Positions 33,071 through 41,455 of a DNA stretch of 64,000 nucleotides are shown piece after piece. This DNA comes from Sphingomonas sp. PP-CE-1A-559 (GTDB lineage Bacteria; Pseudomonadota; Alphaproteobacteria; Sphingomonadales; Sphingomonadaceae). The stretch lies in assembly GCF_004340965.1 (NCBI RefSeq), contig NZ_SLYA01000002.1:434001-498000 (forward strand), given 5' to 3'. The notes beneath the pieces are model-generated. The model saw nothing but the letters and a program-made list of their open reading frames with translations. It did no database searches and was not told where the DNA came from. Position 1 is the first letter of the stretch. Every line of letters starts with the position of its first letter. Made by a program: the position numbers and the translations under genes.

Positions 33071-34822
33071 TTGGCAAGCGAACCGATCATCGCACTCGAT
33101 CCCTCCTGGCCGGCGATGTCGCTCGCCGATGCCGAGCGAATGCTGACCGCGCCCGGCGCGAAGTTCGAGATGGAGATGCTGACGATCGACGGCATCGAGA
33201 CGCGCATCTGGAAGAACGCGCCGCCGTCGCTGCGCTGGCTGGCCGAGGCGGCGCGCGCGCATGGCGAACGGGTGTTCACGGCGTATGAGGACGAGCGCGT
33301 CACCTACGAGGCGAACTTTCGGGCGATCGCGGTGCTGGCGCACCGGTTGCGCGAGATGGGGATAGGCCCCGGCGACCGCGCCGCGCTGGCGATGCGCAAC
33401 CTCCCCGAATGGCCGGTCGCGTTCTTTGCGGGTGCGAGCATCGGTGCGATCATGGTGCCGCTCAACGCGTGGTGGACCGGCGCGGAGATGGAATACGGCC
33501 TAGCCGACTCGGGCGCGCGCGTGCTGATCACCGACGACGAGCGGCACCACCGGCTGGAGGCGGCCTACGCAACGTTGCCGGCGCTGGAGCACGTGTTCGT
33601 CGCGCGCGCCGCAGAACCGCTGACGGGGATCGTCACGCGGCTTGAGGACGTGATCGGCACCCCGCACGACTGGACTGCGCTGCCCGATGTAGGCCTCCCG
33701 GAAGCGACGATCGCGCCCGACGACGTCGCGACGATCTTCTACACCAGCGGCACCACCGGCGCGCCCAAGGGGGCACTCGGCACGCACCGCAACATGATGT
33801 CGAACATCATGTCCGGCGGTTATTCCTCCGCCCGCTCGTTTTTGCGGCGCGGCGAGGCACCGCCCGAGCCGACGCCGCGTGTGACGCTGACGGTGATCCC
33901 GCTGTTCCACGTCACCGCCTGCTCGGCGGGGATGATGGGGGTGATCGCGACCGGCAGCACGATGATCTTCATGCGCAAATGGGACACCGTGCGGGCGATG
34001 GAGATCATCGAGCGCGAGAAGGTCAACATCACCGGTGGCGTGCCGACCATCGCCTGGCAGCTTTTGGAACATCCCGATCGTGGGAAATACGACCTCTCGT
34101 CGCTCGAATCGATTGCTTACGGTGGAGCGCCCGCTGCCCCCGAACTGGTGAAGCGCATCTATGCCGAGTTCGGCGCGATGCCCGGCAATGGCTGGGGCAT
34201 GACCGAGACGATGGCGACGGTCACGCATCATGGGGGAGAGGACTATCTCAACCGCCCGACCAGCGCGGGGCCTCCGGTTGCGGCTGCCGACTTGAAGATC
34301 ATGGCGGACGACGGCGTGACGGAGATGCCGCAGGGCGAGGTCGGCGAACTCTGGGCGCGCGGGCCGATGATCGTGAAAGGCTATTGGAACAAGCCGGACG
34401 CGACCGCCTCGACGTTCGTCGATGGCTGGGTTCGGACCGGAGACTTGGCGCGCCTCGACTACGAAGGATTCTGCTACATCGTCGATCGCGCCAAGGACAT
34501 GATCATCCGTGGCGGCGAGAACATATACTCCAGCGAGGTCGAGAACGTCCTCTACGCGCACCCCGCGGTGACCGACGCGGCGCTGATTGGTATTCCACAT
34601 CGGATCCTCGGCGAGGAGCCGGCGGCGGTGGTCCATCTCGCACCGGGGGCGGTAACGACCGAGGCGGAGTTGCAGAGCTGGGTGCGGCAACATCTAGCGG
34701 CGTTCAAGACGCCGGTCGCCGTGCGCTTCGTGCATGAGACTTTGCCGCGGAATGCGAATGGGAAGATCTTGAAGAAGGACTTGCAGGTGTTGTTTGCGGA
34801 TCGGGTGGGGGTGGTGGCTTAG
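33071..34822 (+). CDS. Acyl-CoA synthetase (AMP-forming)
   Basis: 583-residue adenylate-forming ligase. Motifs seen are the P-loop FYTSGTTGAPKGALGTH, GNGWGMTETMATV, the DGWVRTGDLARLD hinge, DRAKDMIIRGGENIYSSEVE, and the catalytic Lys near the end in NANGKILKKDL. It activates a carboxylic acid to acyl-CoA, probably feeding the divergent beta-oxidation genes. The start is a TTG at 33071 with GGAG eleven bases upstream; an ATG at 33116 is an alternative but would remove the N-terminal ASEPIIALDP. Confidence 0.9.
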   Translation: MASEPIIALDPSWPAMSLADAERMLTAPGAKFEMEMLTIDGIETRIWKNAPPSLRWLAEAARAHGERVFTAYEDERVTYEANFRAIAVLAHRLREMGIGPGDRAALAMRNLPEWPVAFFAGASIGAIMVPLNAWWTGAEMEYGLADSGARVLITDDERHHRLEAAYATLPALEHVFVARAAEPLTGIVTRLEDVIGTPHDWTALPDVGLPEATIAPDDVATIFYTSGTTGAPKGALGTHRNMMSNIMSGGYSSARSFLRRGEAPPEPTPRVTLTVIPLFHVTACSAGMMGVIATGSTMIFMRKWDTVRAMEIIEREKVNITGGVPTIAWQLLEHPDRGKYDLSSLESIAYGGAPAAPELVKRIYAEFGAMPGNGWGMTETMATVTHHGGEDYLNRPTSAGPPVAAADLKIMADDGVTEMPQGEVGELWARGPMIVKGYWNKPDATASTFVDGWVRTGDLARLDYEGFCYIVDRAKDMIIRGGENIYSSEVENVLYAHPAVTDAALIGIPHRILGEEPAAVVHLAPGAVTTEAELQSWVRQHLAAFKTPVAVRFVHETLPRNANGKILKKDLQVLFADRVGVVA

Positions 34823-34846
34823 CCGCAGCATGCCTGGCTAGGCGCG

Positions 34847-34950
34847 CCTCCCCGGCGGAGGCCGGGGTCCAGTCGGGAAGGCCGTGGTAACGACGCGTTG
34901 CCCTACGTTAGCGACGTTCCCCAACTGGGCCCCGGCCTCCGCCGGGGTGG
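34847..34950. repeat. Paired inverted repeat, family E
   Basis: Arms CCCCGGCGGAGGCCGGGG and CCCCGGCCTCCGCCGGGG, each extended by a matching TCCAGT/ACTGGG and GGGAA/TTCCC block, separated by about 44 bases. It lies between convergent genes 25 bases after the synthetase stop. The second copy is at 19776-19881. Confidence 0.88.
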
Positions 34951-34978
34951 TGGTTGGGGTTGCGGCGCGCGATCGGTT

Positions 34979-36463
34979 CTAGCGCTTCGCCCCTGCGACG
35001 ACCGCATCGACTGCAGCCTTCCATCCCGCCAGTCGCGCCTGCCGCTCGTCCTCTCCCAGCGACGGCGTAAACGTCTCGACCTCGCCGCGCATTGAGGTGG
35101 CCTCTTCTAGCCCTCCGAAAAGTCCTGCACCCACGCCGGCCAGCATTGCCGCGCCCAACGCGGTCGTCTCTGCAAATCTCGGCCGCTCGACCTCGATCCC
35201 CAGCAGGTCCGCCATGTCCTGCGCCATCCAATCGTTGGCGACCATGCCGCCGTCGATCCGCAGACTGTGCCAGTCGATGCCGTCGGCGGCAAACGCGGTC
35301 TTCAGATCGTGCGCCTGATACGCCATGGCCTCTAGCGCCGCGCGTGCCACGTGTGCCTTGCCGGTGGCGAAGCTCAGTCCTGAGATGCTCGCGCGGGCGT
35401 CCGGTTCCCACCATGGCGCGCCGAGGCCGCTGAGGGCTGGCACCAAGTAAACGCCGCCGGTGTCGGGCACGCTGCGGGCCAGCGCTTCGGTTTCGGCAGC
35501 CGTGCCGATCATGCCTAGCGTGTCGCGGAGCCACTGGACGAGGCTGCCGGCAACGAACACCGATCCCTCGAGCGCATAGGCGCGCTGACCTCCGAGTTGC
35601 CACGCGACGGTCGAGAGCATCCGGTGCCCCGATGTTGGCGGCGTCGCGCCGGCATGGGTGAGGATGAACGCGCCAGTGCCGAACGTCGCCTTGGTCTGGC
35701 CGGGTGCGAGGCAGGCCTGGCCGATCGCGGCCGCCTGCTGGTCGCCTGCGATGCCGCAGATCGGAATCGCCGCGCCGAACGCTGTCGTTTCGCCGAATCG
35801 TCCGGCGCAGTCGACGATCTCAGGCAACGCCGCGGGGGGTACGCCGAACAGCGCGCAGAGCTCGTCGTCCCAGCCGCCGGTGTGCACGTCCATCAAGGCG
35901 GTGCGCGAGGCGTTGGTCGCGTCCGTCACGTGCAACCCGCCGGTCAGTTTCCATATCAGCCAGCTGTCGACCGTGCCGATCGCAAGGCGCGCTCCCGCGT
36001 CGGCGAGTTGGGGCCACTTCCGCATGGCCCAGCCGATCTTCGAGGCGGAGAAATACGGGTCGAGCAACAGGCCGGTCTTGGCCTGAACCTCAGCTTCGTG
36101 GCCCCGTTCGCGCAGGTCCCGGCAGGTCGCGGCGGTACGCCGGTCCTGCCAGACGATCGCGGGCGCGAGCGGTTCGCCGGTCTCACGATCCCAGAAGACG
36201 ATCGTTTCGCGCTGGTTGGTGATGCCGATCCCGGCGATCCGGTGCGCGCCGCCTGCCTGCGCGACCATCGCCGCGGTCACGCGGAGTGTCTTGCGCCAGA
36301 TCTCGGCAGCGTCATGCTCTACCCAACCGGCGCGCGGGTATTTCTGGTCGAGTGCGCGGGCTTCGCTGGCGATGCAGCGTCCGTCGGTCGCAAACAGCAT
36401 GGCGCGGGTGGAGGTGGTGCCCTCGTCGATGACGAGAATTAGATCATTGGCGTCGTTCGGCAT
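34979..36463 (-). CDS. glpK: Glycerol kinase
   Basis: Phosphorylates glycerol to sn-glycerol 3-phosphate. 494 residues, usual GlpK length, with the N-terminal phosphate loop DEGTTSTRAMLFA, GITNQRETIVFWDRETG and the FGGY signature region GVYLVPALSGLGAPWWEPDA, then RIDGGMVANDWMAQDMADLL. No glpF, glpD or glp regulator lies beside it. It diverges from the AI-2E-family permease gene with only 49 bases between starts. Confidence 0.94.
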   Translation of the reverse strand: MPNDANDLILVIDEGTTSTRAMLFATDGRCIASEARALDQKYPRAGWVEHDAAEIWRKTLRVTAAMVAQAGGAHRIAGIGITNQRETIVFWDRETGEPLAPAIVWQDRRTAATCRDLRERGHEAEVQAKTGLLLDPYFSASKIGWAMRKWPQLADAGARLAIGTVDSWLIWKLTGGLHVTDATNASRTALMDVHTGGWDDELCALFGVPPAALPEIVDCAGRFGETTAFGAAIPICGIAGDQQAAAIGQACLAPGQTKATFGTGAFILTHAGATPPTSGHRMLSTVAWQLGGQRAYALEGSVFVAGSLVQWLRDTLGMIGTAAETEALARSVPDTGGVYLVPALSGLGAPWWEPDARASISGLSFATGKAHVARAALEAMAYQAHDLKTAFAADGIDWHSLRIDGGMVANDWMAQDMADLLGIEVERPRFAETTALGAAMLAGVGAGLFGGLEEATSMRGEVETFTPSLGEDERQARLAGWKAAVDAVVAGAKR

Positions 36464-36512
36464 GCTTGAATGCTAGCCACGATTACGGGATGGGGGAACA
36501 AAGGAAAATGCC

Positions 36513-37784
36513 ATGACGGACGAGGGCCTTCGCCACGAAAAGAACCAGCCGCAAGGCGGGGACAGCGCCGTTACCGAAGGTCCGCCGGCCGAGAGTGCGT
36601 TCGGGCTGCCGATCGCGGTCGGGGTCGAGGATGCGATGCGAATCGCGCAGCGTCGCGATCGGTTGCTGGCGGCGCTGACACTGACCGCGGGTGTCGGGCT
36701 CATACTCGCGACGCCGTTCGCGTTGAAATCCGGAGCGGAGTTCTTCCTTCCGCTCACGATCGCGCTGGTGATTTCCGTTGCCTTGGTGCCGGTGCTCGAA
36801 TGGCTCGAGCGGCGGCATGTTCCTTCGCCGCTTGCCGCGATCCTGTGCATTCTCGTCTTCCTCATCGCGGCGAACATCGCGATCGCCGCAATCCTCGTAC
36901 CGGCGACCGACTTCTTCCGGTTGTTGCCGACGCGGTTGGACCGAATTCAGAACAATCTCGCGCCGTTGCTCGATTTGTATTCGAGCCTCGAGAAGTACGT
37001 GAACAAGACGCTGCGGCAGGTTGCGTCGACCCCGATCAAGCAGCCGGCAACCGCTGGCGTCGCCGCGCCGGGCTCGATCCTCGAACTCGCCGCGACGTCG
37101 GCGCCGGCGGTTATCGTACAGTTCCTGTTCGGTGTCCTGATCGTGTTCTTCTTTCTGTCGGGGTGGACGCGGATGCGGCGGCAGACGATTACCGGGCGAA
37201 CCAGCTTCGACGGGGCGATGGCGACCGCTCGGGTGATCCAGGATATCGTCGACGACGTGTCCGCGTATCTCGGGACGATCACGCTCATCAACATCGTTTT
37301 GGGGATCATCACCGGGGTAGCGCTGTGGTTCATCGGCATGCCGTATCCGGCGATGTGGGGCGGGATCGTCGCGCTGCTCAATTACATCCCGTATTTCGGG
37401 CCGGTGATCGGTGCGTTCCTGCTCGCGCTGGGCGGGCTGATGACGTTCTCGGACATCTGGATGGCGATGCTGCCGCCGGCGCTGATGTACGGGCTCCACC
37501 TGGTCGAGGCAAACGCGATCACGCCGTTCGTGGTCGGCCACCGGCTGACGATCAGCCCGTTGCTGATTCTGATCTCGCTGAGCTTCTGGGGATGGGTGTG
37601 GGGCACGTCGGGCGCATTGCTCGCGGTGCCGCTGCTGATCATCATCCAGACGATCGTGAAGGCCGCTGGTAAGCCCGATATCGCCGGTTTCCTGTTCGAG
37701 CACGGGACGCTGGTGCAGCCCAAGACCGGGCGAAACCGCCGTCGTGGCGACCCGCCCGAGGCACAACGTGAAACTGGCGGATAA
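36513..37784 (+). CDS. AI-2E family membrane permease
   Basis: 423-residue polytopic membrane protein of the TqsA/PerM/YdiK family: two N-terminal helices (about 50-95), a third, a soluble insert of roughly 100 residues, then FDGAMATARVIQDIVDDVSAYLG and the C-terminal helices with GGIVALLNYIPYFGPVIGA, the family signature PYFGP. Family members export autoinducer-2 or act as Na+(Li+)/H+ antiporters; the substrate here is unknown. The hydrophilic N- and C-terminal tails should be cytoplasmic. Confidence 0.88.
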   Translation: MTDEGLRHEKNQPQGGDSAVTEGPPAESAFGLPIAVGVEDAMRIAQRRDRLLAALTLTAGVGLILATPFALKSGAEFFLPLTIALVISVALVPVLEWLERRHVPSPLAAILCILVFLIAANIAIAAILVPATDFFRLLPTRLDRIQNNLAPLLDLYSSLEKYVNKTLRQVASTPIKQPATAGVAAPGSILELAATSAPAVIVQFLFGVLIVFFFLSGWTRMRRQTITGRTSFDGAMATARVIQDIVDDVSAYLGTITLINIVLGIITGVALWFIGMPYPAMWGGIVALLNYIPYFGPVIGAFLLALGGLMTFSDIWMAMLPPALMYGLHLVEANAITPFVVGHRLTISPLLILISLSFWGWVWGTSGALLAVPLLIIIQTIVKAAGKPDIAGFLFEHGTLVQPKTGRNRRRGDPPEAQRETGG

Positions 37785-37790
37785 TTTGGG

Positions 37791-37819
37791 TTGACGGTAT
37801 CCGAACCCTCGCCTAGTTG
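37791..37819 (+). promoter_or_regulatory. Probable promoter of the tRNA-Asp genes
   Basis: TTGACG (37791-37796) and TAGTTG (37814-37819) are separated by 17 bases and placed 20 bases before the first tRNA. The spacing is ideal for a housekeeping sigma factor. Confidence 0.6.
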
Positions 37820-37838
37820 CCGCCTCCACGCTGTTTCA

Positions 37839-37915
<77 letters not shown>

Positions 37916-38000
37916 TCGTTTAGGTGGTTCGAGATTGTGTTGAGGTTTTGACGAGCCTTCCCGCGTGTCCCTTGGGACGCTAGGGTTCGTCATTGGGAAT

Positions 38001-38074
<74 letters not shown>

Positions 38075-38077
<3 letters not shown>

Positions 38078-38105
38078 CCCTAGTGGGTGGCCGAAATCCT
38101 TTTTA
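38075..38105 (+). terminator. Hairpin terminator after the second tRNA-Asp
   Basis: CCACCC-TAGT-GGGTGG forms a 6-bp stem that begins at the tRNA CCA end, followed 8 bases later by CTTTTTAG. Confidence 0.5.
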
Positions 38106-38130
38106 GAAATCTTTCAGGTACTTGCCTTCT

Positions 38131-38210
38131 TGTTCTCTCGCGAACGCGGGGGCCAGGGGCCGCATGCGTTGCTCGGTATTTAGCTGGGCCCCCGCGTCCG
38201 CGGGGGAACC
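38131..38210. repeat. Paired inverted repeat, family A (diverged)
   Basis: Arms TGTTCTCTCGCGAACGCGGG and CCCCGCGTCCGCGGGGGAAC face each other across about 30 bases. With the tRNA terminator it fills the 310-base stretch between copy 1 of the tRNA and the DUF2842 gene; I see no protein gene there. Confidence 0.85.
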
Positions 38211-38225
38211 CCTTGGAAGCTGCTG

Positions 38226-38426
38226 CTACCGCCCGAGCTCCATCCAGCGCAGGACCGGCTTCAGTGGCGCAATCCAGATCAGGCCGGTGAACAGGTAGAA
38301 CACCAGTTGCCCCAGCCAGTGCCAGCTGCCGACGATCTTCGACAGGCTGACGATTGCCACGCACCACACCAGGATCAGGAGCAAGATGCCGAGCATGCCG
38401 ACGGGTTTGCGCCAGGTTGGCGTCAT
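38226..38426 (-). CDS. DUF2842 small membrane protein
   Basis: 66 residues starting MTPTWRKPVGMLGILLLILV with two hydrophobic helices and ending WIAPLKPVLRWMELGR, the ending typical of the alphaproteobacterial DUF2842 family. Its ATG overlaps the stop of the cyclo-ligase gene (ATGA), so the two are co-translated. Longer frames exist but would run into the upstream gene. Function unknown; an inner-membrane location is likely. Confidence 0.87.
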   Translation of the reverse strand: MTPTWRKPVGMLGILLLILVWCVAIVSLSKIVGSWHWLGQLVFYLFTGLIWIAPLKPVLRWMELGR

Positions 38427-38956
38427 GGCGTGATCCAGTCTGATTCGGTGGCGATGGCGTGGAGCGGGACGTCCCACGGGTCTGGGGTCAGGCTATCGAC
38501 CTGTTGCACCGATAGCGCAATGCCGACGCGCCAGGCGTTCGGGTGCGCAAGGAAGGCGCGGTCGTAATAGCCGGCGCCCTGGCCGATCCGGTTGCCGCTG
38601 CGATCGAAGCCGACGAGCGGGGTGAGGATGATGTCGGGTTCGAGTTCGGCCGCATCTTCGGCGGGCTGGTGCAAGCCGAACGGTCCGGCGATCAGCGCCG
38701 CTTCGGTCGCCCAGGACAGGAAGCGCATCGGCAGCGAGCGGCGGACGACATGGGGCAGGGCGATGACGCATCCGGCATCGACCGCGGCGCGCGCAAAGGG
38801 CGAGGGGTCTGCTTCGCCGCCGAACGGGACATAGGAGGCGACCGTCAATCCGGGTTTCAGCCGTGCCAGAAACGCCGACGGCACAGGAAGCTCGACCGGC
38901 GGGCGCGCTTCCCGCGCGGCGCGGAGCGAGGCTCTCAACGCGCTCTTGTCTGTCAT
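38423..38956 (-). CDS. 5-formyltetrahydrofolate cyclo-ligase
   Basis: Converts 5-formyl-THF to 5,10-methenyl-THF with ATP, in one-carbon metabolism. The 177-residue protein has the N-terminal KSALRASLRAAREARP, and near the C-terminus the substrate/ATP loop PLVGFDRSGNRIGQGAGYYDR. It lies directly downstream of the 6S RNA gene, as is common in proteobacteria where ssrS and this gene (ygfA/fau) are linked, and may be expressed by readthrough from it. Confidence 0.93.
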   Translation of the reverse strand: MTDKSALRASLRAAREARPPVELPVPSAFLARLKPGLTVASYVPFGGEADPSPFARAAVDAGCVIALPHVVRRSLPMRFLSWATEAALIAGPFGLHQPAEDAAELEPDIILTPLVGFDRSGNRIGQGAGYYDRAFLAHPNAWRVGIALSVQQVDSLTPDPWDVPLHAIATESDWITP

Positions 38957-38964
38957 GCGCTTGC

Positions 38965-39119
38965 GACCCTGAGATAGGGGGAAGATGGTGGTGTGGCGGG
39001 CCCACCATGGCCGTGTGCCGGGTTATCCACTGACGCACGGTACGTCAGGTGGGGACCATGTGCTTCGGACCAGGATCCTAACAGGGACAGCCCCCTATGG
39101 ATGATGAATAGCCTCAGGG
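38965..39119 (-). ncRNA. ssrS: 6S RNA
   Basis: Between zapA and the cyclo-ligase gene, its usual location. Read on the minus strand, the 5' part CCCTGAG...ATAGGGGG pairs with the 3' part CCCCCTAT...CTCAGGG, which forms the closing stem of 6S RNA, with a large central unpaired region between further paired blocks. A TATTAT -10-like box (39120-39125) sits just before the 5' end. 6S RNA binds housekeeping RNA polymerase holoenzyme and mimics an open promoter. The ends are approximate by about 8 bases. Confidence 0.88.
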
Positions 39120-39160
39120 ATAATAAAGGCTCGTACCGGGCAGAACCCGCCATAACCAAT

Positions 39161-39484
39161 CTAGGCGTTGGGCGGGCTAAGCTCAAGGGGCGTGTGTTCG
39201 AGAACCTGGGCAAGCCCTTCGAGACGATCTGCGATCCGCGTCAGTGCGATCTCGCTGACCGCCGAGCCTTCGGGCGGCCGGTGCGCGGCTTCGTCGAGGT
39301 CGTCGGCGAGCATCAGCGCGACGAACAGCATCGCGCGCTCGGCGCTGAGACCGCCAGCCGCGCGGTCCGCAGTGGCCCAGCGTTCGGCGACCATCGCACC
39401 CAGCAGCCGCACGCGCGACTCTTCGCCGTCGCGACAGGCAACCGCGTGGGGACGACCGCCGATATCGAGCATGACCTGGGCCAT
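39161..39484 (-). CDS. zapA: ZapA cell division protein
   Basis: 107 residues: an N-terminal beta-rich head (VMLDIGGRPHAVACRDGEESRVRLLG) and a C-terminal helix for the antiparallel coiled coil (RIADRLEGLAQVLEH). ZapA crosslinks and stabilises FtsZ protofilaments at the division ring. Its start shares a base with the stop of the preceding coiled-coil protein gene (TGATG) and it is followed by 6S RNA and the cyclo-ligase gene, the usual proteobacterial order. Confidence 0.9.
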   Translation of the reverse strand: MAQVMLDIGGRPHAVACRDGEESRVRLLGAMVAERWATADRAAGGLSAERAMLFVALMLADDLDEAAHRPPEGSAVSEIALTRIADRLEGLAQVLEHTPLELSPPNA

Positions 39485-39705
39485 CAGTTGGGGCTCCCGC
39501 GCGTGATGACGTCGTCGAGCGCGGCGACAGCTTCGGCCATCCGCGCCTTAAGCGCTGCGTGGCGCTTGGCGAGGGCGTCGCCGGCTTCGGCACGCGCAGT
39601 TATGGCGGATTCGATGCGCGTGATCGCCGCGTCGATCCGTTCGACGGCGGTAGGCGCGTCCGTCCCGTCGACGGGCGTCGGCGTATCGGTAATTGTGTCT
39701 GACAT
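39484..39705 (-). CDS. Short coiled-coil protein upstream of ZapA
   Basis: 73 residues beginning MSDTITDTPTPVDGTDAPT. After an acidic, Thr/Pro-rich head the rest is one helix with heptads (VERIDAAITRIESAITARAE). It is coupled to zapA by a one-base overlap. A frame on this strand is open up to 40716, but that stretch is antisense to gap and is not coding. A division-related role is inferred from the coupling only. Confidence 0.75.
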   Translation of the reverse strand: MSDTITDTPTPVDGTDAPTAVERIDAAITRIESAITARAEAGDALAKRHAALKARMAEAVAALDDVITRGSPN

Positions 39706-39775
39706 AGCATGCGAGATAGCATGGCCGGGGTGTGCGACAAGCCGGTTTCGCCGCCGTGATCCGCGATCCACGGTG

Positions 39776-39804
39776 TTGACAGGGCGCCCCACCGCCCCGC
39801 AAAG
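39776..39804 (+). promoter_or_regulatory. Possible promoter of gap
   Basis: TTGACA (39776-39781) is followed after 17 bases by GCAAAG, a poor -10. The perfect -35 and position, 46 bases before the gap start, make it a candidate. Confidence 0.4.
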
Positions 39805-39849
39805 GCTGCGCGCCCGGAACGGACTCGCGGGCGTAGCGGAGAGACAGCA

Positions 39850-40860
39850 ATGACGGTCAAGGTTGCGATCAACGGTTTCGGGCGCATCGGCCGTCTCGTC
39901 GCCCGTGCGGTACTCGAACAGTCGAACGGCGCACTCGAACTCGTCGCGATCAACGATCTCGGTGATGCGAAGTCGAACGCCTGGCTGTTCAAGCGCGACA
40001 GCGTCCACGGCAAGTATCCGGGCGAGGTTTCGGCCGAGGGCAACGAGCTGGTCGTCGACGGCAAGCGCATCCGCGTCACCGCCGAGCGCGATCCTGCCAA
40101 CTTGCCGCATGCCGAGCTGGGCGTCGACATCGTCCTTGAGTGCACCGGCTTCTTCACCGACAAGGCGAGCTGCCAGAAGCATCTCGATGCGGGTGCGAAG
40201 AAGGTGCTGATCTCGGCACCGGGCAAGAACGTCGACCTGACCGTCGTCTACGGCGTCAACCACGACAAGTTGACCGCCGAGCACACGATCGTCTCGAACG
40301 CGTCGTGCACCACCAACTGCCTCGCGCCCGTCGCCAAGGTGCTGAACGATGCGATCGGTATCGAGCGTGGCCTGATGACGACGGTGCATGCATACACCAA
40401 TGACCAGAAGATCCTCGACCAGATCCACCCCGACCTGCGTCGCGCGCGTGCTGCGGCGATGTCGATGATCCCGACCACGACCGGTGCCGCGCGTGCGGTT
40501 GCCGAAGTGCTGCCGGAGCTGAAGGGCAAGCTCGACGGTTCGGCGATCCGCGTGCCGGTCCCGGACGTTTCGTTGATCGACCTGACCTTCACCCCGTCGC
40601 GCGATACGACGCGTGAAGAGGTGAATGCGGTGCTGAAGGCGGCCTCCGAGAGCGGCCCGCTGGTCGGCGTGCTCGACTGGTCGGACGAGCCGCTCGTCTC
40701 GATCGATCTTCAGCATACCCCGGCGTCGTCGACGATCGACAGCCTGGAGACCGCGGTGATCGACGGCAAGCTGGTCCGCGTCGTCAGCTGGTACGACAAC
40801 GAATGGGGCTTCTCGAACCGGATGGTCGATACGGCAACTGCGATGGCGAAGTTCATCTAA
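39850..40860 (+). CDS. gap: Glyceraldehyde-3-phosphate dehydrogenase (type I)
   Basis: Glycolytic/gluconeogenic enzyme of 336 residues. The NAD fold begins [18 protein letters not shown]; the catalytic Cys153 lies in [12 protein letters not shown] and His180 in [10 protein letters not shown]. The Asp at position 36 (AINDLGD) favours NAD. The C-terminal [15 protein letters not shown] is fully conserved. A GGAGAGACAGCA Shine-Dalgarno precedes the ATG. pgk follows after one intervening MOSC gene, so gap and pgk may share a transcript, though a repeat lies between. Confidence 0.97.
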   Translation: MTVKVAINGFGRIGRLVARAVLEQSNGALELVAINDLGDAKSNAWLFKRDSVHGKYPGEVSAEGNELVVDGKRIRVTAERDPANLPHAELGVDIVLECTGFFTDKASCQKHLDAGAKKVLISAPGKNVDLTVVYGVNHDKLTAEHTIVSNASCTTNCLAPVAKVLNDAIGIERGLMTTVHAYTNDQKILDQIHPDLRRARAAAMSMIPTTTGAARAVAEVLPELKGKLDGSAIRVPVPDVSLIDLTFTPSRDTTREEVNAVLKAASESGPLVGVLDWSDEPLVSIDLQHTPASSTIDSLETAVIDGKLVRVVSWYDNEWGFSNRMVDTATAMAKFI

Positions 40861-40879
40861 GCTCGCGATCTATGTACTT

Positions 40880-40963
40880 CCTCTCCCGTTCGCTTCGAGC
40901 GCAGTCGAGAAGTCGTCTCCCGTGACAGATGGTGTCTCGACTGCGCTCGACACGAACGGGGAG
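40880..40963. repeat. Paired inverted repeat, family F (TTCGAGCGCAGTCGAGA)
   Basis: Arms of about 29 bp with few mismatches: CCCGTTCGCTTCGAGCGCAG and CTGCGCTCGACACGAACGGG. It follows the gap stop by 19 bases and ends in GGGGAGGGGGCG, which serves as ribosome site of the next gene. Confidence 0.87.
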
Positions 40964-40969
40964 GGGGCG

Positions 40970-41455
40970 GTGGCCCAGGCCCCGGCCTCAACGATGGTTG
41001 GCTCGATCGCCGGCATCGCGCGCCACGCCCGCGCCAAGGGCCCGATGGAGGTCATCGACGATGTCGAGATCACCATCAAGGCTGGCCTGCACGGTGACTT
41101 CCGCGGTCGCGTGAAGCCCGGCGGCAAGGGGCGGCGGCAGGTCACGTTGCTCGAACGTGGCGACTGGGACGCCGCAATGGCCGAAGTCGGGCGCGATATT
41201 CCGTGGTACGAACGGCGTGCCAATCTGCTCGTTGATGGATTCGATCTTCCCCAGATACCCGGCACGCGGCTCCGCATCGGCGCGGACGTCGTGCTGGAGG
41301 TGACGCGCCACACCGATCCGTGCGACCGCATGGATGCATTGGCGCCAGGATTGTTCGCAGCGCTGACGCCCGACTGGCGGGGCGGGGCGTGTACCCGAGT
41401 TTTGATGGGCGGCAGAGTCGCCGTCGGTGATGAGATCAGGATCGAAGAACCATGA
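40970..41455 (+). CDS. MOSC domain protein
   Basis: 161 residues from a GTG at 40970 whose Shine-Dalgarno (GGGGAGGGGG) is the end of an intergenic repeat; an ATG at 40994 starting [11 protein letters not shown] is an alternative with no visible ribosome site. The MOSC fold is recognised by [23 protein letters not shown] and the conserved Cys in [19 protein letters not shown]; in relatives this Cys binds the molybdenum cofactor or carries sulfur. It overlaps pgk by four bases (ATGA). Its place between two glycolytic genes is unexplained. Confidence 0.87.
   Translation: MAQAPASTMVGSIAGIARHARAKGPMEVIDDVEITIKAGLHGDFRGRVKPGGKGRRQVTLLERGDWDAAMAEVGRDIPWYERRANLLVDGFDLPQIPGTRLRIGADVVLEVTRHTDPCDRMDALAPGLFAALTPDWRGGACTRVLMGGRVAVGDEIRIEEP

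Noticed and set aside
37948..37986. Second promoter between the two tRNA-Asp genes
   Set aside because: A TTGACG is present, but no acceptable -10 box lies 16-18 bases downstream.
38957..39853. Plus- and minus-strand frames over the zapA-cyclo-ligase gap
   Set aside because: They overlap the 6S RNA and real genes and have no ribosome sites or recognisable domains.
39706..40716. Extension of the coiled-coil protein upstream of zapA to 410 residues
   Set aside because: The extension is antisense to gap and shows no motif; the start at 39705 fits.
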